Part shown: positions 53,077-61,909 of the stretch, piece by piece
How the letters are laid out: each line of letters starts with the position of its first letter
Position numbering within the stretch: the first letter of the stretch is position 1
From: Micromonospora sp. CPCC 205371
Lineage (GTDB): Bacteria; Actinomycetota; Actinomycetes; Mycobacteriales; Micromonosporaceae
Assembly: GCF_026130045.1 (NCBI RefSeq)
Contig: NZ_JAIBNX010000002.1
Coordinates: forward strand, 122,573 to 186,572
Length of the DNA: 64,000 nt
Reading direction: 5' to 3'
Position numbers and translations under genes: made by a program
The notes under the pieces: model-generated
Databases searched by the model: none
Told to the model about the DNA's origin: nothing
What the model saw: only the letters and a program-made list of their open reading frames with translations

Positions 53077-53917
53077 CCGCCGCGACGGTCAGGACCAGCA
53101 TCACCATCGTGGCGGCCGCGGCGTAGCCGTAGCGCAGGTACTCGAACGCGTTGCGGTAGACGAACAGCGACAGGTAGGTGGTGGCGTACGGGGGCGGGCC
53201 GCCGTCGGTCACCACGAGCGCCGGCACGAACGACACCTGGAAGCTCAGGATCGTGTCGCGTACCAGCAGCAGCCCGAGCACCGGCGCGATGAGCGGGAGC
53301 GTGATGCGGCGGAAGACGTCCCAACCGGTGGCGTCCTCGACGGCCGCCAGCTCATACACCTCGGGCGGCAGCACGAGCCGCGCGGCGAGCAGCACCAGGA
53401 ATGACTCGCCGACCGTGAAGAGGCTCATGATGATGATCGCGGCACGCGCGTCGGTCGGGTCGGTCAGCCACTGCGGCGGCGTGCGGCCGAGCGCGGTCAG
53501 CCCGTTCTCGCCGCCGACCCGCAACAGCTGGTTGATCGGGCCGTAGAGCGGGTTGAAGAGCCAGAGCCACAGCAGGCCGTACGCCACCTCTGGTACCGCG
53601 GTGGGCAGGGCGGCGGCCGTCCGGGCGGTGCCGACCCCGCGGGCCCGCCGATGCAGCAGCAGCGCCAGGCCCAAGGCGATGAGCAGCCGCAGGGGTACGG
53701 CCACCGCCGCGAAGACCAGCGAATTGACCAGCGCGGTGCGGAAGATGCCGTCGCCGGCGAGCTCGGTGAAGTTTCCGGCGCCGGTCCACTGTGGTGGCTG
53801 AACGAGGTCGTAGTCGGCGAACGCGAGCATGAGCGTCGCGGCGGCGGGCAGCAGCACGAGCGCGACCATCCCAACGGCGTACGGGGCCAGCATGAACCCC
53901 AGCTGGCGCCGGCTCAT
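53039..53917 (-). CDS. ABC transporter permease, MalF type
   Basis: The 292-residue protein has six membrane helices (first MLAPYAVGMVALVLLPAAAT). The EAA-like loop is EVYELAAVEDATGWDVFRRI. It is the last gene of a leftward operon and overlaps the ATPase gene by 4 bases. The 3' 38 bases run into the GH59 gene. It pairs with the MalG-type permease at 56222. Confidence 0.93.
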   Translation of the reverse strand: MSRRQLGFMLAPYAVGMVALVLLPAAATLMLAFADYDLVQPPQWTGAGNFTELAGDGIFRTALVNSLVFAAVAVPLRLLIALGLALLLHRRARGVGTARTAAALPTAVPEVAYGLLWLWLFNPLYGPINQLLRVGGENGLTALGRTPPQWLTDPTDARAAIIIMSLFTVGESFLVLLAARLVLPPEVYELAAVEDATGWDVFRRITLPLIAPVLGLLLVRDTILSFQVSFVPALVVTDGGPPPYATTYLSLFVYRNAFEYLRYGYAAAATMVMLVLTVAAVILQWRLLRRWR

Positions 53918-54909
53918 GCCCGCTTGCCGGTGCTGGGGTCGAAGACGTGGACGTCTCCATCTCTGACGGTGACGTGCGTTTCGTCGGAGGCTGGCTTTTG
54001 GGCCGATGGGACCCGAGCGACGACTGAGTGCTCACCCAGTCGCAGGTAGATGTGGGCGTCCTCGCCGACGACCTCGATCCGCTCCACGCGGGCCGGCGCT
54101 CCCTGGTCGCTGAGGCGGAGCGCGCCCGGGCGGACCCCGATGAGCATGCCCGGCGGGGCGAAGCCGGAAAGTGGCCCGTCGGAAGGCAGCAGATTCATAG
54201 GGGGTGAACCGATGAAGCGCGCGACGAACGTCGTTGCCGGCGCGTGCCAGATCTCGTCTGGCGTGCCGACCTGTTCGATCCGGCCGTCCCGCAGCACCGC
54301 GATCCGGTCGCCGAGTACGAGCGCCTCGACCTGGTCGTGGGTGACGTGCAGCGTGGCGCCACCGACCCGGGCGTGCAGCGCCTTCAGCTCGGCGCGCATC
54401 TCCACCCGTAGCTCGGCGTCGAGGTTGGACAGTGGCTCGTCGAGCAGGAAGACGTCCGGCTCGCGGACGAGCGCGCGGGCCAGCGCGACCCGTTGCCGTT
54501 CGCCGCCGGAGAGCTGCCCGGGGCGGCGGCCGAGCAGGTGTCCACAGCCGACGGTGGCGGCGGGCCGCCGTGCCCGGTCGGCCCGCTCCGCCCTGGGCAT
54601 GGCTCGCCCCGAGGGGGCCGACCGGGTGGTCTCGGCGGTGGGCGGGTGGGGGAAGAGGGCGTACGACTGGAACACCATCGCCACGTTGCGCTGGCCGGGC
54701 CGCAGCCGGGTGACGTCACGATCCCTGATCGTGACTCGGCCGGCCGAGATCGGCGTGAGGCCGGCGACCGCACGCAGCAATGTGGACTTTCCGGCACCGG
54801 ACGGGCCGAGCACCACGAGCAGCTCGTCGCTGGCCACCGTGAGGTCGACGCCGTGCAGCACTTCGTGGGCACCGTGCGCGACCCGCAGGCCCTCCACCGA
54901 CAGTGTCAC
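53914..54909 (-). CDS. ABC transporter ATPase, MalK/UgpC type
   Basis: The 331-residue ATPase has Walker A GPSGAGKST, Q-loop VFQSYALFPH, signature LSGGERQRVALARAL, Walker B VFLLDEPLSNLD, H-loop THDQ, and a C-terminal MalK-like beta domain (GVRPGALRLSDQGAPARVE). The helical subdomain after the Q-loop is divergent (PPTAETTRSAPSGRAMPRAE where LTVAENVxFGLxxR is usual), but the frame is intact. The GTG start overlaps the binding-protein stop by 4 bases. Confidence 0.93.
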   Translation of the reverse strand: MTLSVEGLRVAHGAHEVLHGVDLTVASDELLVVLGPSGAGKSTLLRAVAGLTPISAGRVTIRDRDVTRLRPGQRNVAMVFQSYALFPHPPTAETTRSAPSGRAMPRAERADRARRPAATVGCGHLLGRRPGQLSGGERQRVALARALVREPDVFLLDEPLSNLDAELRVEMRAELKALHARVGGATLHVTHDQVEALVLGDRIAVLRDGRIEQVGTPDEIWHAPATTFVARFIGSPPMNLLPSDGPLSGFAPPGMLIGVRPGALRLSDQGAPARVERIEVVGEDAHIYLRLGEHSVVARVPSAQKPASDETHVTVRDGDVHVFDPSTGKRA

Positions 54910-56222
54910 GGCGCTATGCCGCGGGTGAAGATGGGCCGGGTTTGCTCGTCGAGGTGGCGGATCACGTCGTCGAGCTTGTCGCCCCGGTAGAGGGCGTTCT
55001 CCAGAATGCCGCCGGTGGCGTCTTCGATCTCTGGCCAGGTGGAGATGGTCGGCACCCGCCGGATGGTCGGTACGGCGTCGAGGAAGACCTGCGCGTTGCG
55101 GGGTGGCTGGGCTGGGTCGAGGAAGGCGCGCGACTTGGAGACCTCGATGTTCGACGGGACTGTGCGCCCGGTGGCGGCCACGATTCGCTGACCCTCCGGC
55201 CCGATGGCGTACTCTAGGAACCGCCAGGCCGCGTCCTTCGCCTTGGAGCCGCTCGTGATGCAGTACGCGTCGGAGTGCAGGATGCCGGCCTGTTGCTTGC
55301 CGTACATCGGCATCGGCGCAACGTCCCACTCGAAGTCCTTGATGGTGCGGAACGTCGTGGTGACCCGGCGGGACGACAGCAGCATCGCCAGCCGGCCATT
55401 GCTGAAGCGGCTCTCGTCGTTCTCCGCCTCGACCTCCTCGTCGGTCGGCACCACCCCGTACGCCAAGCGCAGCGCGACGAAGTCGCGGAGCACCTCCCGG
55501 GCCGGGCTCGCGTCGAACGTGAACCGGGTCGGCTTGCGCTCGTCGTCGACGATCTGGCCGCCGGCCGACCACACGAGCGGCGCGATGCGGATGAGCGTGG
55601 GCTCGACACCGAGGCCGTAGACGGCGACCCGGGCGCTGCCGCCCTCCGACTCGGTGCCGCGCACGATCGCACCGCTCGCGTTGCGGGTCATCGCGGTGGC
55701 GGTGGTGAGCAAGTCGTTCCACGTCCAGCCGGGCTTGGGCTCGGCGACGCCGAACTTCTGGAAGAGCGTGCGGTTGTAGTAGACGGCGAGGCTGGAGACG
55801 TTCTGTGGCAGGCAGAGCTGGCGCCCCTGCCACTGGAACGCCTCGGTCGCCTGTGGATAGAGGTCGGTGAGCTTGACCACTGTCGACTTGGCCAGCCGGT
55901 CATCGAGCGGCTCGACCGCGTTCTTGGCGGCGAACTGGCCGTAGAAGCGGTAGTTCATGAGGAACACGTCCGGCGGTGAGCCGCCCGCGATCGAGGTGGA
56001 GAGCCGGGTGATGAGGTCTTCCCGGTCGCTGGCCTCAACCAGCTGCACCTCGGCGCCGGACGACGCCTTGGCGTACTCGTCGACGAGCGTGCGGTACGCC
56101 TGGAGTTCCTCGGGCGCGCCGAAGACCAGCAGGCGGATGGCCTGCCGGGTGTCCGCGGTCTCGGCGGCGCCGCAACCGGCGGCGAGCAGGGCCGTGGCCA
56201 GCAACGCGATGATCTTGCGCAT
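54906..56222 (-). CDS. ABC transporter substrate-binding lipoprotein, family 1
   Basis: The 438-residue protein has lipobox LLAAGC at about residue 17. The mature part has family 1 features (RTLVDEYAKASSGAEVQLVE, PPDVFLMNYRFYGQFAAKNA, NVSSLAVYYNRTLFQKFG, GWTWNDLLTTATAMTR, ILHSDAYCITSGSKAKDAAW). The ATG overlaps the MalG-type permease stop by 4 bases and has GGAG upstream. It probably binds oligosaccharides cleaved by neighbouring enzymes. Confidence 0.93.
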   Translation of the reverse strand: MRKIIALLATALLAAGCGAAETADTRQAIRLLVFGAPEELQAYRTLVDEYAKASSGAEVQLVEASDREDLITRLSTSIAGGSPPDVFLMNYRFYGQFAAKNAVEPLDDRLAKSTVVKLTDLYPQATEAFQWQGRQLCLPQNVSSLAVYYNRTLFQKFGVAEPKPGWTWNDLLTTATAMTRNASGAIVRGTESEGGSARVAVYGLGVEPTLIRIAPLVWSAGGQIVDDERKPTRFTFDASPAREVLRDFVALRLAYGVVPTDEEVEAENDESRFSNGRLAMLLSSRRVTTTFRTIKDFEWDVAPMPMYGKQQAGILHSDAYCITSGSKAKDAAWRFLEYAIGPEGQRIVAATGRTVPSNIEVSKSRAFLDPAQPPRNAQVFLDAVPTIRRVPTISTWPEIEDATGGILENALYRGDKLDDVIRHLDEQTRPIFTRGIAP

Positions 56223-57034
56223 CAGGTCTCCTGATACCCGTGGAGGCGGAGGTGGCGGAGGGCGTGCCGCTGCGCCAGCGCGAAGACCACCAGCGGCGGG
56301 ATCGTCGTTAGCACCGCGCCGGCCAGGAACACCGGAAAGTTCGTCGGGTCCAGCGTGGACAGTGAGCGGAGGGCGAGCGGCAGCGTGAAGAGGTCGCGGT
56401 CGTAGATGTACACGAGCGGGTCGAGGAAGTTGGACCAGGTCAGCACGAACGTCAGCGCCGCGACCACGGCGGTCACCGGGCGGACCAGCGGCATCGCCAC
56501 CCGCCACCAGGTGCGCAGCGGCGAGAGGTCCTCCAGGCGGCAGGCGTCGTACAGGTCGGCGGGGAGCGCCCGGAACGCCACATAGAACACCAGCGGATAG
56601 AGCGGCGAGGTGGCCAGCAGCGCCGGGGCGACGAGCGGGGCGAGCGTATCGGTGAGACCGAGCACGCGAAACAACGCGAAGCGCGGCACCAGCAGCGCGG
56701 TGGCCGGTGCCGCGAGCGCGACGAGCGAGGCCGCCATCACGGCGGCGGTGATCCGGCGCGGCAGCTGGGTCATGGCGAACCCGGCCAGCGACGCCACGAG
56801 CACGCTGACCGGCACCGCGATCGCCGCCACGACCGTGGAGTTGAGGCCGGCGCGCACAAGGCCGCCGAGATCCACCGCCCGGATGTACCCCTCGGTGGAG
56901 AGCGGGTCGGGGACGAGCTGCGGACCTGGAGGGGGCGGCAGCCCCGGCTCGCGAAGCGATCCGGCCACCAGCATGAGCAGCGGCGGCAGGAACACCGCGA
57001 CGACGGCTACCGCCCCGACGGTGCGAAGCCTCAT
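56222..57034 (-). CDS. ABC transporter permease, MalG type
   Basis: The 270-residue protein has six membrane helices and an EAA-like loop (DLYDACRLEDLSPLRTWWRV). It lies 9 bases after the BNR-repeat protein gene and is coupled to the binding protein. The order MalG, binding protein, ATPase, MalF is unusual for this transporter class. Confidence 0.93.
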   Translation of the reverse strand: MRLRTVGAVAVVAVFLPPLLMLVAGSLREPGLPPPPGPQLVPDPLSTEGYIRAVDLGGLVRAGLNSTVVAAIAVPVSVLVASLAGFAMTQLPRRITAAVMAASLVALAAPATALLVPRFALFRVLGLTDTLAPLVAPALLATSPLYPLVFYVAFRALPADLYDACRLEDLSPLRTWWRVAMPLVRPVTAVVAALTFVLTWSNFLDPLVYIYDRDLFTLPLALRSLSTLDPTNFPVFLAGAVLTTIPPLVVFALAQRHALRHLRLHGYQET

Positions 57035-57043
57035 CCCTTCTGG

Positions 57044-59872
57044 TCAGTCAATGTTGAGCCGCCACGCGGACAGGCCGTGGGTGGCCGCGTACAGGATTCG
57101 CTTGCCCGGGACGATGGTCAGGCCAGCCACCTCCACGTTGGGCATGCCCGGCGCCGCCTTCGTCCACGTCGTGGTGCCGGCCGCGAGGCGCAGTACGCCG
57201 AAGTCGGTGGAGGCGTAGAGGTCGCCGCTGGTGTCGTCGCGCACCAGGTCGGTGACCGGGATGTCGCCAAAGTCGTACGACCGGTCGAGCCACGTGGACG
57301 TGCCCGCGACCGGATCGAACGTGACCTCGAAGACGTGACCCGGCGTCGTCGCGGTGTTGACGTTGTACCCGCTGTACGAGATCCAGGCGTGGTTGCCGTT
57401 CTTGGGGTCGACGTAGATGCTGCTGACAAACCTGCCGGGTGCCGGCGCGTCGTCGTCGATCCGGGTCCAGGTCACCGCCGACGCCGGCTCGGCGTCCACG
57501 TTGGACGTGATGAACACCCGCCCGGTCGTCGTGGCGGCCCAAGCGCTCGACGTGTTCAACGTCGTGCGCTCGATCGCCGCCACCGCGCCGCCGGCCCGGT
57601 CTCCCCAGAACGGGTCGACGAGCCGGTTCGGCCCCAGCTCCGCCCAGTCGCCGCAGGTGGCTTCGAACGTACCGGTCCAGGTGTTGCAGATCCGGTTGGC
57701 CTCGGCCAGGCTACGGTCGCCGAGCCCGAAGGTCTTGGTCCGGTACGCCGTGCGGCCCGTGCCGGCGAACATCGTGCCGCTCACCTTCGGGTCGCTGATC
57801 ACCGGCGAGTAGAACTGCGAGTTCGCCTGCCCGGCCAGCGGGTCGGCGGTCCAGATCCAGTCGGCCGTGGCACCGTTGTTGAAGTTCACTTCCGGGGTCG
57901 TGTCGTTGTACGTGTGGAACCGGAACTTCTTGTTGGCGACGTCGAAGCCGGACTGCCCGCCATCACCGATGATGGTGTTGAGCCACAGCGCGCGGTTGCC
58001 GTAGTTTTCCCAGGTGCCGTTGTCCTGCGTGCCGCCCTGCAGCAGGTTGTGGTCGTGCGGGCTGACCGACAGGCTCATGAACTGCAATGTGGACAGTCCC
58101 GCGTTGATGCCGTCCAGCTTGGACGGTATTCGGGAAAGCATCTGCCGGCAACGCTCCAGCCGCGCCTCCGTAGTCAGCGCCCGCCGCGGGTTGTCGCACC
58201 AGGCCGAGCGGTCGACGAACCTGCCGCTGGAGCGCATCACGCCGCCGTCGTTGGCCTCGAAGAACTGGAACGGGTTGCGCGGATTGGTGACGATGTCGTG
58301 CTGGTCCGGGTGCAGGCCGTTCGGGTGCAGCTCGTCGGTGCCGTCGAAGGTCATGTCGGTGCCGGTGAGGCCGGCGTCGGTGGAGAGCACCACCGCCCGC
58401 TTGTTGGCGATCGTCTCACCGTAGGAGTACGAGCCGCCGGCGTACACGATGTCGGGGTGGCCGTCGGGCGTGTGGATGAACACGTCGTACCAGCACTGCG
58501 CGCCGCAGAGGTTGTACCAGGCAAAGCCCGGGTCGGCCACGTTGGGGCTGGTCAGGTCGGTGAAGGCGGGCGCGCCGGCGGCGACGTCGTCGCTGCGCAG
58601 CATCCGTGCGTACGGCGTGCCGGTGTTGCCCTCGTAGACGTACATGCGGGTCTTGCCGTTGGGCAGCCGGGTGACGTCGAACGCCGGCCGGGTCTGGATG
58701 ATCGTCGGGTTGAGCGACTCCTTGATCTGCGTCCAGGTCGCGCCCGCGTCGGAGGAGCGCCAGATGCCCCGCGCATACGAGGAGGCGTACACGATGTTGG
58801 AGTTGGCCGGGTCGAGCTCGACGTTGCGCACGCCGCGCGGCGAGCAGATCGCGTTGTTGGCGAACTCCGTCACGCTGCCAGTGCAGTCGGCGACATTCAC
58901 CGAGCCGTTGTGGATGAAGCTGAACGTGCGCCCACCATCGGTCGACTTGTAGAGCCCCCATTTCGCCGCGCCCGGGGTGGGCCGGGTGACGCCGCTGCAG
59001 CAGACGCTCGACATGCCGGTGAGCGCGGTGGTGGTCGCCACGTACAGCGTCTTGGGGTCGCCCGGCTTGACCACGATCTCACCGATGCCCTTGCCACCGA
59101 GCTCCGCCTTGCCCAGCGGCCCGATCCAGGTGCGCCCGGCGTTGGTCGACTTGTACAGGCCGACGCCCGCGCCGCAGCCGGAGCCGCAGATGTTGGCCTC
59201 GCCGGTGCCCAGGTAGATCGTGTTGCGGGTCGGGTCGTTCCGGTCGATCGTCACGGCGCCCGCGGTGTTGATGTCCAGCGGCCCGGCCAGGTACTTCCAC
59301 TCCGGCTGCTGACGCAGGATGTCGTCGGTGCGCCATACGCCACCGCCGGCCGGCGTGATGAACGCACGGCAGTTGCCCGGCGAGCACCGGTCGCTGATCG
59401 CGATTGAGGTGGTGCGTCCACCCGCCACGTAGTCGTTGGGCACGTAGTTGAAGGAGTCGCGCAGCGGCGTGTCCGGGTAGAGGGCGCGGCTCGGCCCGAC
59501 CGGCTGCCACGTGCCCTTCTTGCTCTTCCCGCGCGGGAAGCCACGGTTGAACGACGTGGTGAACGCGCGCTTGGCCGTGTCGATCTCACTGACCGCGACC
59601 GCGGCGTCGGGGTACGCGCGCTTGAGGTACTCGGCGGCCGCGGCGGAACCGGGGCCTTCGAGGGCCATGCCGCTGTTGCCGGGCATGGCCTGGTGGCGCA
59701 TCTCGCGATGCTTGCCGAGTGCGGTCGGCAACTCCGCCTCACCCGTCACCGCCGCTGGCCCCGCCGGCGTGCCGGCGAAGTGCAGAGCGACGAGGCTGGC
59801 CGACACGACCAGCACACCGACCGAGAGAGCTGCGAAAGATTGACGACGTCGTCGGGTCAGTCGTCGGGTCAC
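57044..59872 (-). CDS. Secreted BNR/VPS10-like multi-bladed propeller protein
   Basis: The 942-residue protein has an Arg-rich N-terminus and hydrophobic core (about 1-32) resembling a Tat or Sec signal. Repeated sialidase-type blades follow, with Asp-box-like motifs (KSTNAGRTW, KSTDGGRTF, RSSDAGATW). These resemble glycosyl hydrolase/exo-sialidase-like or xyloglucanase propellers. No catalytic triad can be assigned. It heads the leftward ABC operon and may bind or cleave a polysaccharide whose fragments the transporter imports. The GTG start is preceded by a weak site. Confidence 0.8.
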   Translation of the reverse strand: MTRRLTRRRRQSFAALSVGVLVVSASLVALHFAGTPAGPAAVTGEAELPTALGKHREMRHQAMPGNSGMALEGPGSAAAAEYLKRAYPDAAVAVSEIDTAKRAFTTSFNRGFPRGKSKKGTWQPVGPSRALYPDTPLRDSFNYVPNDYVAGGRTTSIAISDRCSPGNCRAFITPAGGGVWRTDDILRQQPEWKYLAGPLDINTAGAVTIDRNDPTRNTIYLGTGEANICGSGCGAGVGLYKSTNAGRTWIGPLGKAELGGKGIGEIVVKPGDPKTLYVATTTALTGMSSVCCSGVTRPTPGAAKWGLYKSTDGGRTFSFIHNGSVNVADCTGSVTEFANNAICSPRGVRNVELDPANSNIVYASSYARGIWRSSDAGATWTQIKESLNPTIIQTRPAFDVTRLPNGKTRMYVYEGNTGTPYARMLRSDDVAAGAPAFTDLTSPNVADPGFAWYNLCGAQCWYDVFIHTPDGHPDIVYAGGSYSYGETIANKRAVVLSTDAGLTGTDMTFDGTDELHPNGLHPDQHDIVTNPRNPFQFFEANDGGVMRSSGRFVDRSAWCDNPRRALTTEARLERCRQMLSRIPSKLDGINAGLSTLQFMSLSVSPHDHNLLQGGTQDNGTWENYGNRALWLNTIIGDGGQSGFDVANKKFRFHTYNDTTPEVNFNNGATADWIWTADPLAGQANSQFYSPVISDPKVSGTMFAGTGRTAYRTKTFGLGDRSLAEANRICNTWTGTFEATCGDWAELGPNRLVDPFWGDRAGGAVAAIERTTLNTSSAWAATTTGRVFITSNVDAEPASAVTWTRIDDDAPAPGRFVSSIYVDPKNGNHAWISYSGYNVNTATTPGHVFEVTFDPVAGTSTWLDRSYDFGDIPVTDLVRDDTSGDLYASTDFGVLRLAAGTTTWTKAAPGMPNVEVAGLTIVPGKRILYAATHGLSAWRLNID

Positions 59873-60002
59873 GGGCGTCCCCTTCCCTGCTGCCGCCGCC
59901 GCGCAGCAAGCAGCAGAGATCGTCAGCCGTCGCTGGCAGCGCTATCAGCAATCTTCCAGAGGACACCGGTTGGTACAAGAATGGGCATGTAACGATCTCA
60001 AG

Positions 60003-60540
60003 TCAGGAGCGGTAGAAAGTTGGTCGCCTTGGCGTTTGATCTCCGGCAGGTAGGGCCGGCTGACCTGTCGGGGTGACGGCGGTGATCAGCCAGATCCCGG
60101 CCGGCAACCGGACGCCGGCTCCGGGCGTCCGAAAGCGTTCGAGTAACCGGACGACGCCGGCCCGGGCGGAAGCCTGCTGATAGGGCCGGGCCGCCCGGTA
60201 CGGTGGTCCGGCCGGGCCCAGCTCGATGAGCCATTCGGCCACCGTGTCCAGTGCCTCGACCGGCCGCAGGACGACGTTGTGTGCCTCGATTGACACATGG
60301 TCGAACCCGGCGGCGGTCAACACCTGGTGTATCCGGGCCGGGTCGGCGAACGCGAACGGGCCGGGCTCGTCGCCGAGCGGCAGCGGCGGCAAGGCCCCGA
60401 CGTGCGGTGCGGCGCCGCCGATCGCCCCGGCGGTCTCGACATCGACGGCCAGGAACGTCAAGTTCGGGTGCCTGTCCGGTGGGAAGCGCTGGCGTGCGGC
60501 GGCGACCATCGCCAATGACAGGTCCGCCCCGACCACAACG
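60003..60540 (-). pseudogene. Methyltransferase remnant with deletions
   Basis: Reading leftwards from about 60540, the frame gives VVVGADLSLAMVAAARQRFP and LTFLAVDVETA. It then jumps to a C-terminal block APHVGALPPLPLGDEPGPFAFADP and the rest of a methyltransferase tail. The SAM motif I at the N-terminus and the whole central part (DVxFSxFGVMFF..., LRPGGRL) are missing. The frame runs on to 60635 through unrelated sequence. It looks like a decayed class I methyltransferase. Confidence 0.72.
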
Positions 60541-60692
60541 TCGACACCGTCACCGATGTCCTCTGGCTCGCCATGGACGTCCGCAACTACGACTACCTCG
60601 TCTACCAGCGCGGCTGGACATCCCAGCAGTACCAACGCTGGTACGTGGACACCGTCTCCGCCGCCATCCTCGACACCCCGATGGCCCGATAG
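60540..60692 (+). pseudogene. C-terminal fragment of a TetR-family regulator
   Basis: The plus-strand frame ending at the TAG (60690-60692) reads VDTVTDVLWLAMDVRNYDYL, VYQRGWTSQQYQRWYVDTVS and AAILDTPMAR. This resembles the C-terminal helices of TetR regulators that end LLVxxRGWSxxxYExWLADTL. No DNA-binding domain is present upstream; the sequence switches to the methyltransferase remnant on the other strand at about 60540. The two fragments are head-to-head with both 5' ends missing. Confidence 0.65.
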
Positions 60693-60737
60693 CCCGACAG
60701 CGCGAACGACGGGATGCAGGTCGACGACGGACGGTGG

Positions 60738-61175
60738 CTACGGGCAGGCCAGAAGCAGCGCGTGAGTGCTGCCCTCGCCCGGTGGCTGGACCACGGTCAC
60801 CAGCCCCACGCCCGCCATCTGCTTCACGGGCGCCAGTGCCGCACAGTCGGGCGACGGGCCGCCGATCTCGACGCGGAACGACTCCACCTTGATCGACTCG
60901 TCGCTGCTGCCGGACTCATCTCCGCGCAGCTCACGGTACCTCTCCGCGGTCCGCTCAGGGCTATCCAGCTGAACACGGTCCCTCGGATACAGCCGGGACA
61001 GCTCCGACCGCAGTGTCGTCCGGTCCGCGTCGGTGACTTCGTTCTTGAGATACACCGTCACGACGTAGCGGTCCCGCGGCTCGCCGTCCGCAACGAGAAG
61101 TGTCACCGTGGTGGCGGCAATCGCGCTGCTCACAAAGACGCCCGCAACGACGGCCACGTACAGCAACCACCGCAT
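60738..61175 (-). CDS. Stand-alone FtsX-ectodomain-like membrane protein
   Basis: The 145-residue protein has one N-terminal helix (about 3-25) and an extracellular domain like the FtsX ECD (YVVTVYLKNEVTDADRTTLR, SELSRLYPRDRVQLDSPERT, AERYRELRGDE). The C-terminal half is unlike FtsX, with two cysteines (CAALAPV and a final CP). It has none of FtsX's other membrane helices. It lies 1 base after its tandem paralog at 61177. Function unknown; it may bind a peptidoglycan hydrolase. Confidence 0.68.
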   Translation of the reverse strand: MRWLLYVAVVAGVFVSSAIAATTVTLLVADGEPRDRYVVTVYLKNEVTDADRTTLRSELSRLYPRDRVQLDSPERTAERYRELRGDESGSSDESIKVESFRVEIGGPSPDCAALAPVKQMAGVGLVTVVQPPGEGSTHALLLACP

Positions 61176-61176
61176 G

Positions 61177-61692
61177 TCAGGGACACCCCAGGATCAACGC
61201 GTCGGGCCGCCCACTGTCGTCGAGTCGCCGGACCGTTGCCTCGTCGACGCCATCCATCCGCTCTACAGGGGACAGTGCCGCGCAGTCGAACCCCGTGGCG
61301 GTGGTGGTCACCACGAACGATTCCGGCAGGCTGCTGGGTTCGACGCTACGCAGCAGATCCGGGTCGTCTTTGTACACCTGCTTGAAATTCTCGTACGCCT
61401 CCTCGCGGGTTTGCAGACGGATCGCCCCTGCGGGATAGCGCGCGGACAGGTCGGATTCGACAGCCGCCTTCTGCTCGGCGGTAGCCGCCACGTCCAGAAA
61501 CACCTGCACCTCGTACTGGCGTGCCGTCTGTGGCTGCTCGTCACGCACGATCAGAAGCGTTACCGCGGTCGCGCCGCCCGCACCGGCAAGCATCGCGACG
61601 ATGGTGACGCCCGCCAGCACAGCCCAACGCAGCCAGGGCGCGGACCGGCCGGCGGCGGGCGGCGGAGCGGCCGCTGGCGGCGTATCGGACAT
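61177..61692 (-). CDS. Stand-alone FtsX-ectodomain-like membrane protein, paralog
   Basis: The 171-residue paralog of the next gene has a Pro/Ala-rich cytosolic start, one membrane helix (about 22-46), and an FtsX-ECD-like domain (YEVQVFLDVAATAEQKAAVE, YPAGAIRLQTREEAYENFKQVY, LPESFVVTTTATGFDCAALSP). It shares the C-terminal half with its neighbour (FDCAALSPVERMDGVDEATV against PDCAALAPVKQMAGVGLVTV; final LGCP against LACP). I use the ATG at 61692 rather than the TTG at 61701. Confidence 0.7.
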   Translation of the reverse strand: MSDTPPAAAPPPAAGRSAPWLRWAVLAGVTIVAMLAGAGGATAVTLLIVRDEQPQTARQYEVQVFLDVAATAEQKAAVESDLSARYPAGAIRLQTREEAYENFKQVYKDDPDLLRSVEPSSLPESFVVTTTATGFDCAALSPVERMDGVDEATVRRLDDSGRPDALILGCP

Positions 61693-61909
61693 GGTCTCCA
61701 ATACCTACCAGTTCACCGCCAATGGTGCAACGCGCAGACGCACCACACACCTCGTCGAGCTCGCCCACGCAGGTGCCGCGGCACGTCGTCGCGGCTCAGG
61801 GCCCGCTCGTGCGACGCGTTCGGGAGTTGCGGGAACTTTCTCGCCCTCGCGGCCGACTGTATAGCCGATGCTCGATTGCCCACGGCCCACGGTTCTGCGG
61901 AGGTATGCC

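Noticed and set aside
54590-54665. Possible frameshift in the ABC ATPase after the Q-loop
   Set aside because: The odd segment aligns position by position with the usual helical subdomain and no other frame gives a better match, so divergence is enough to explain it.
57077-59407. Long plus-strand frame (776 codons) opposite the propeller protein
   Set aside because: Low-complexity Arg/Val/Gly sequence with no domain; the minus-strand frame carries Asp-box blades and a signal peptide.
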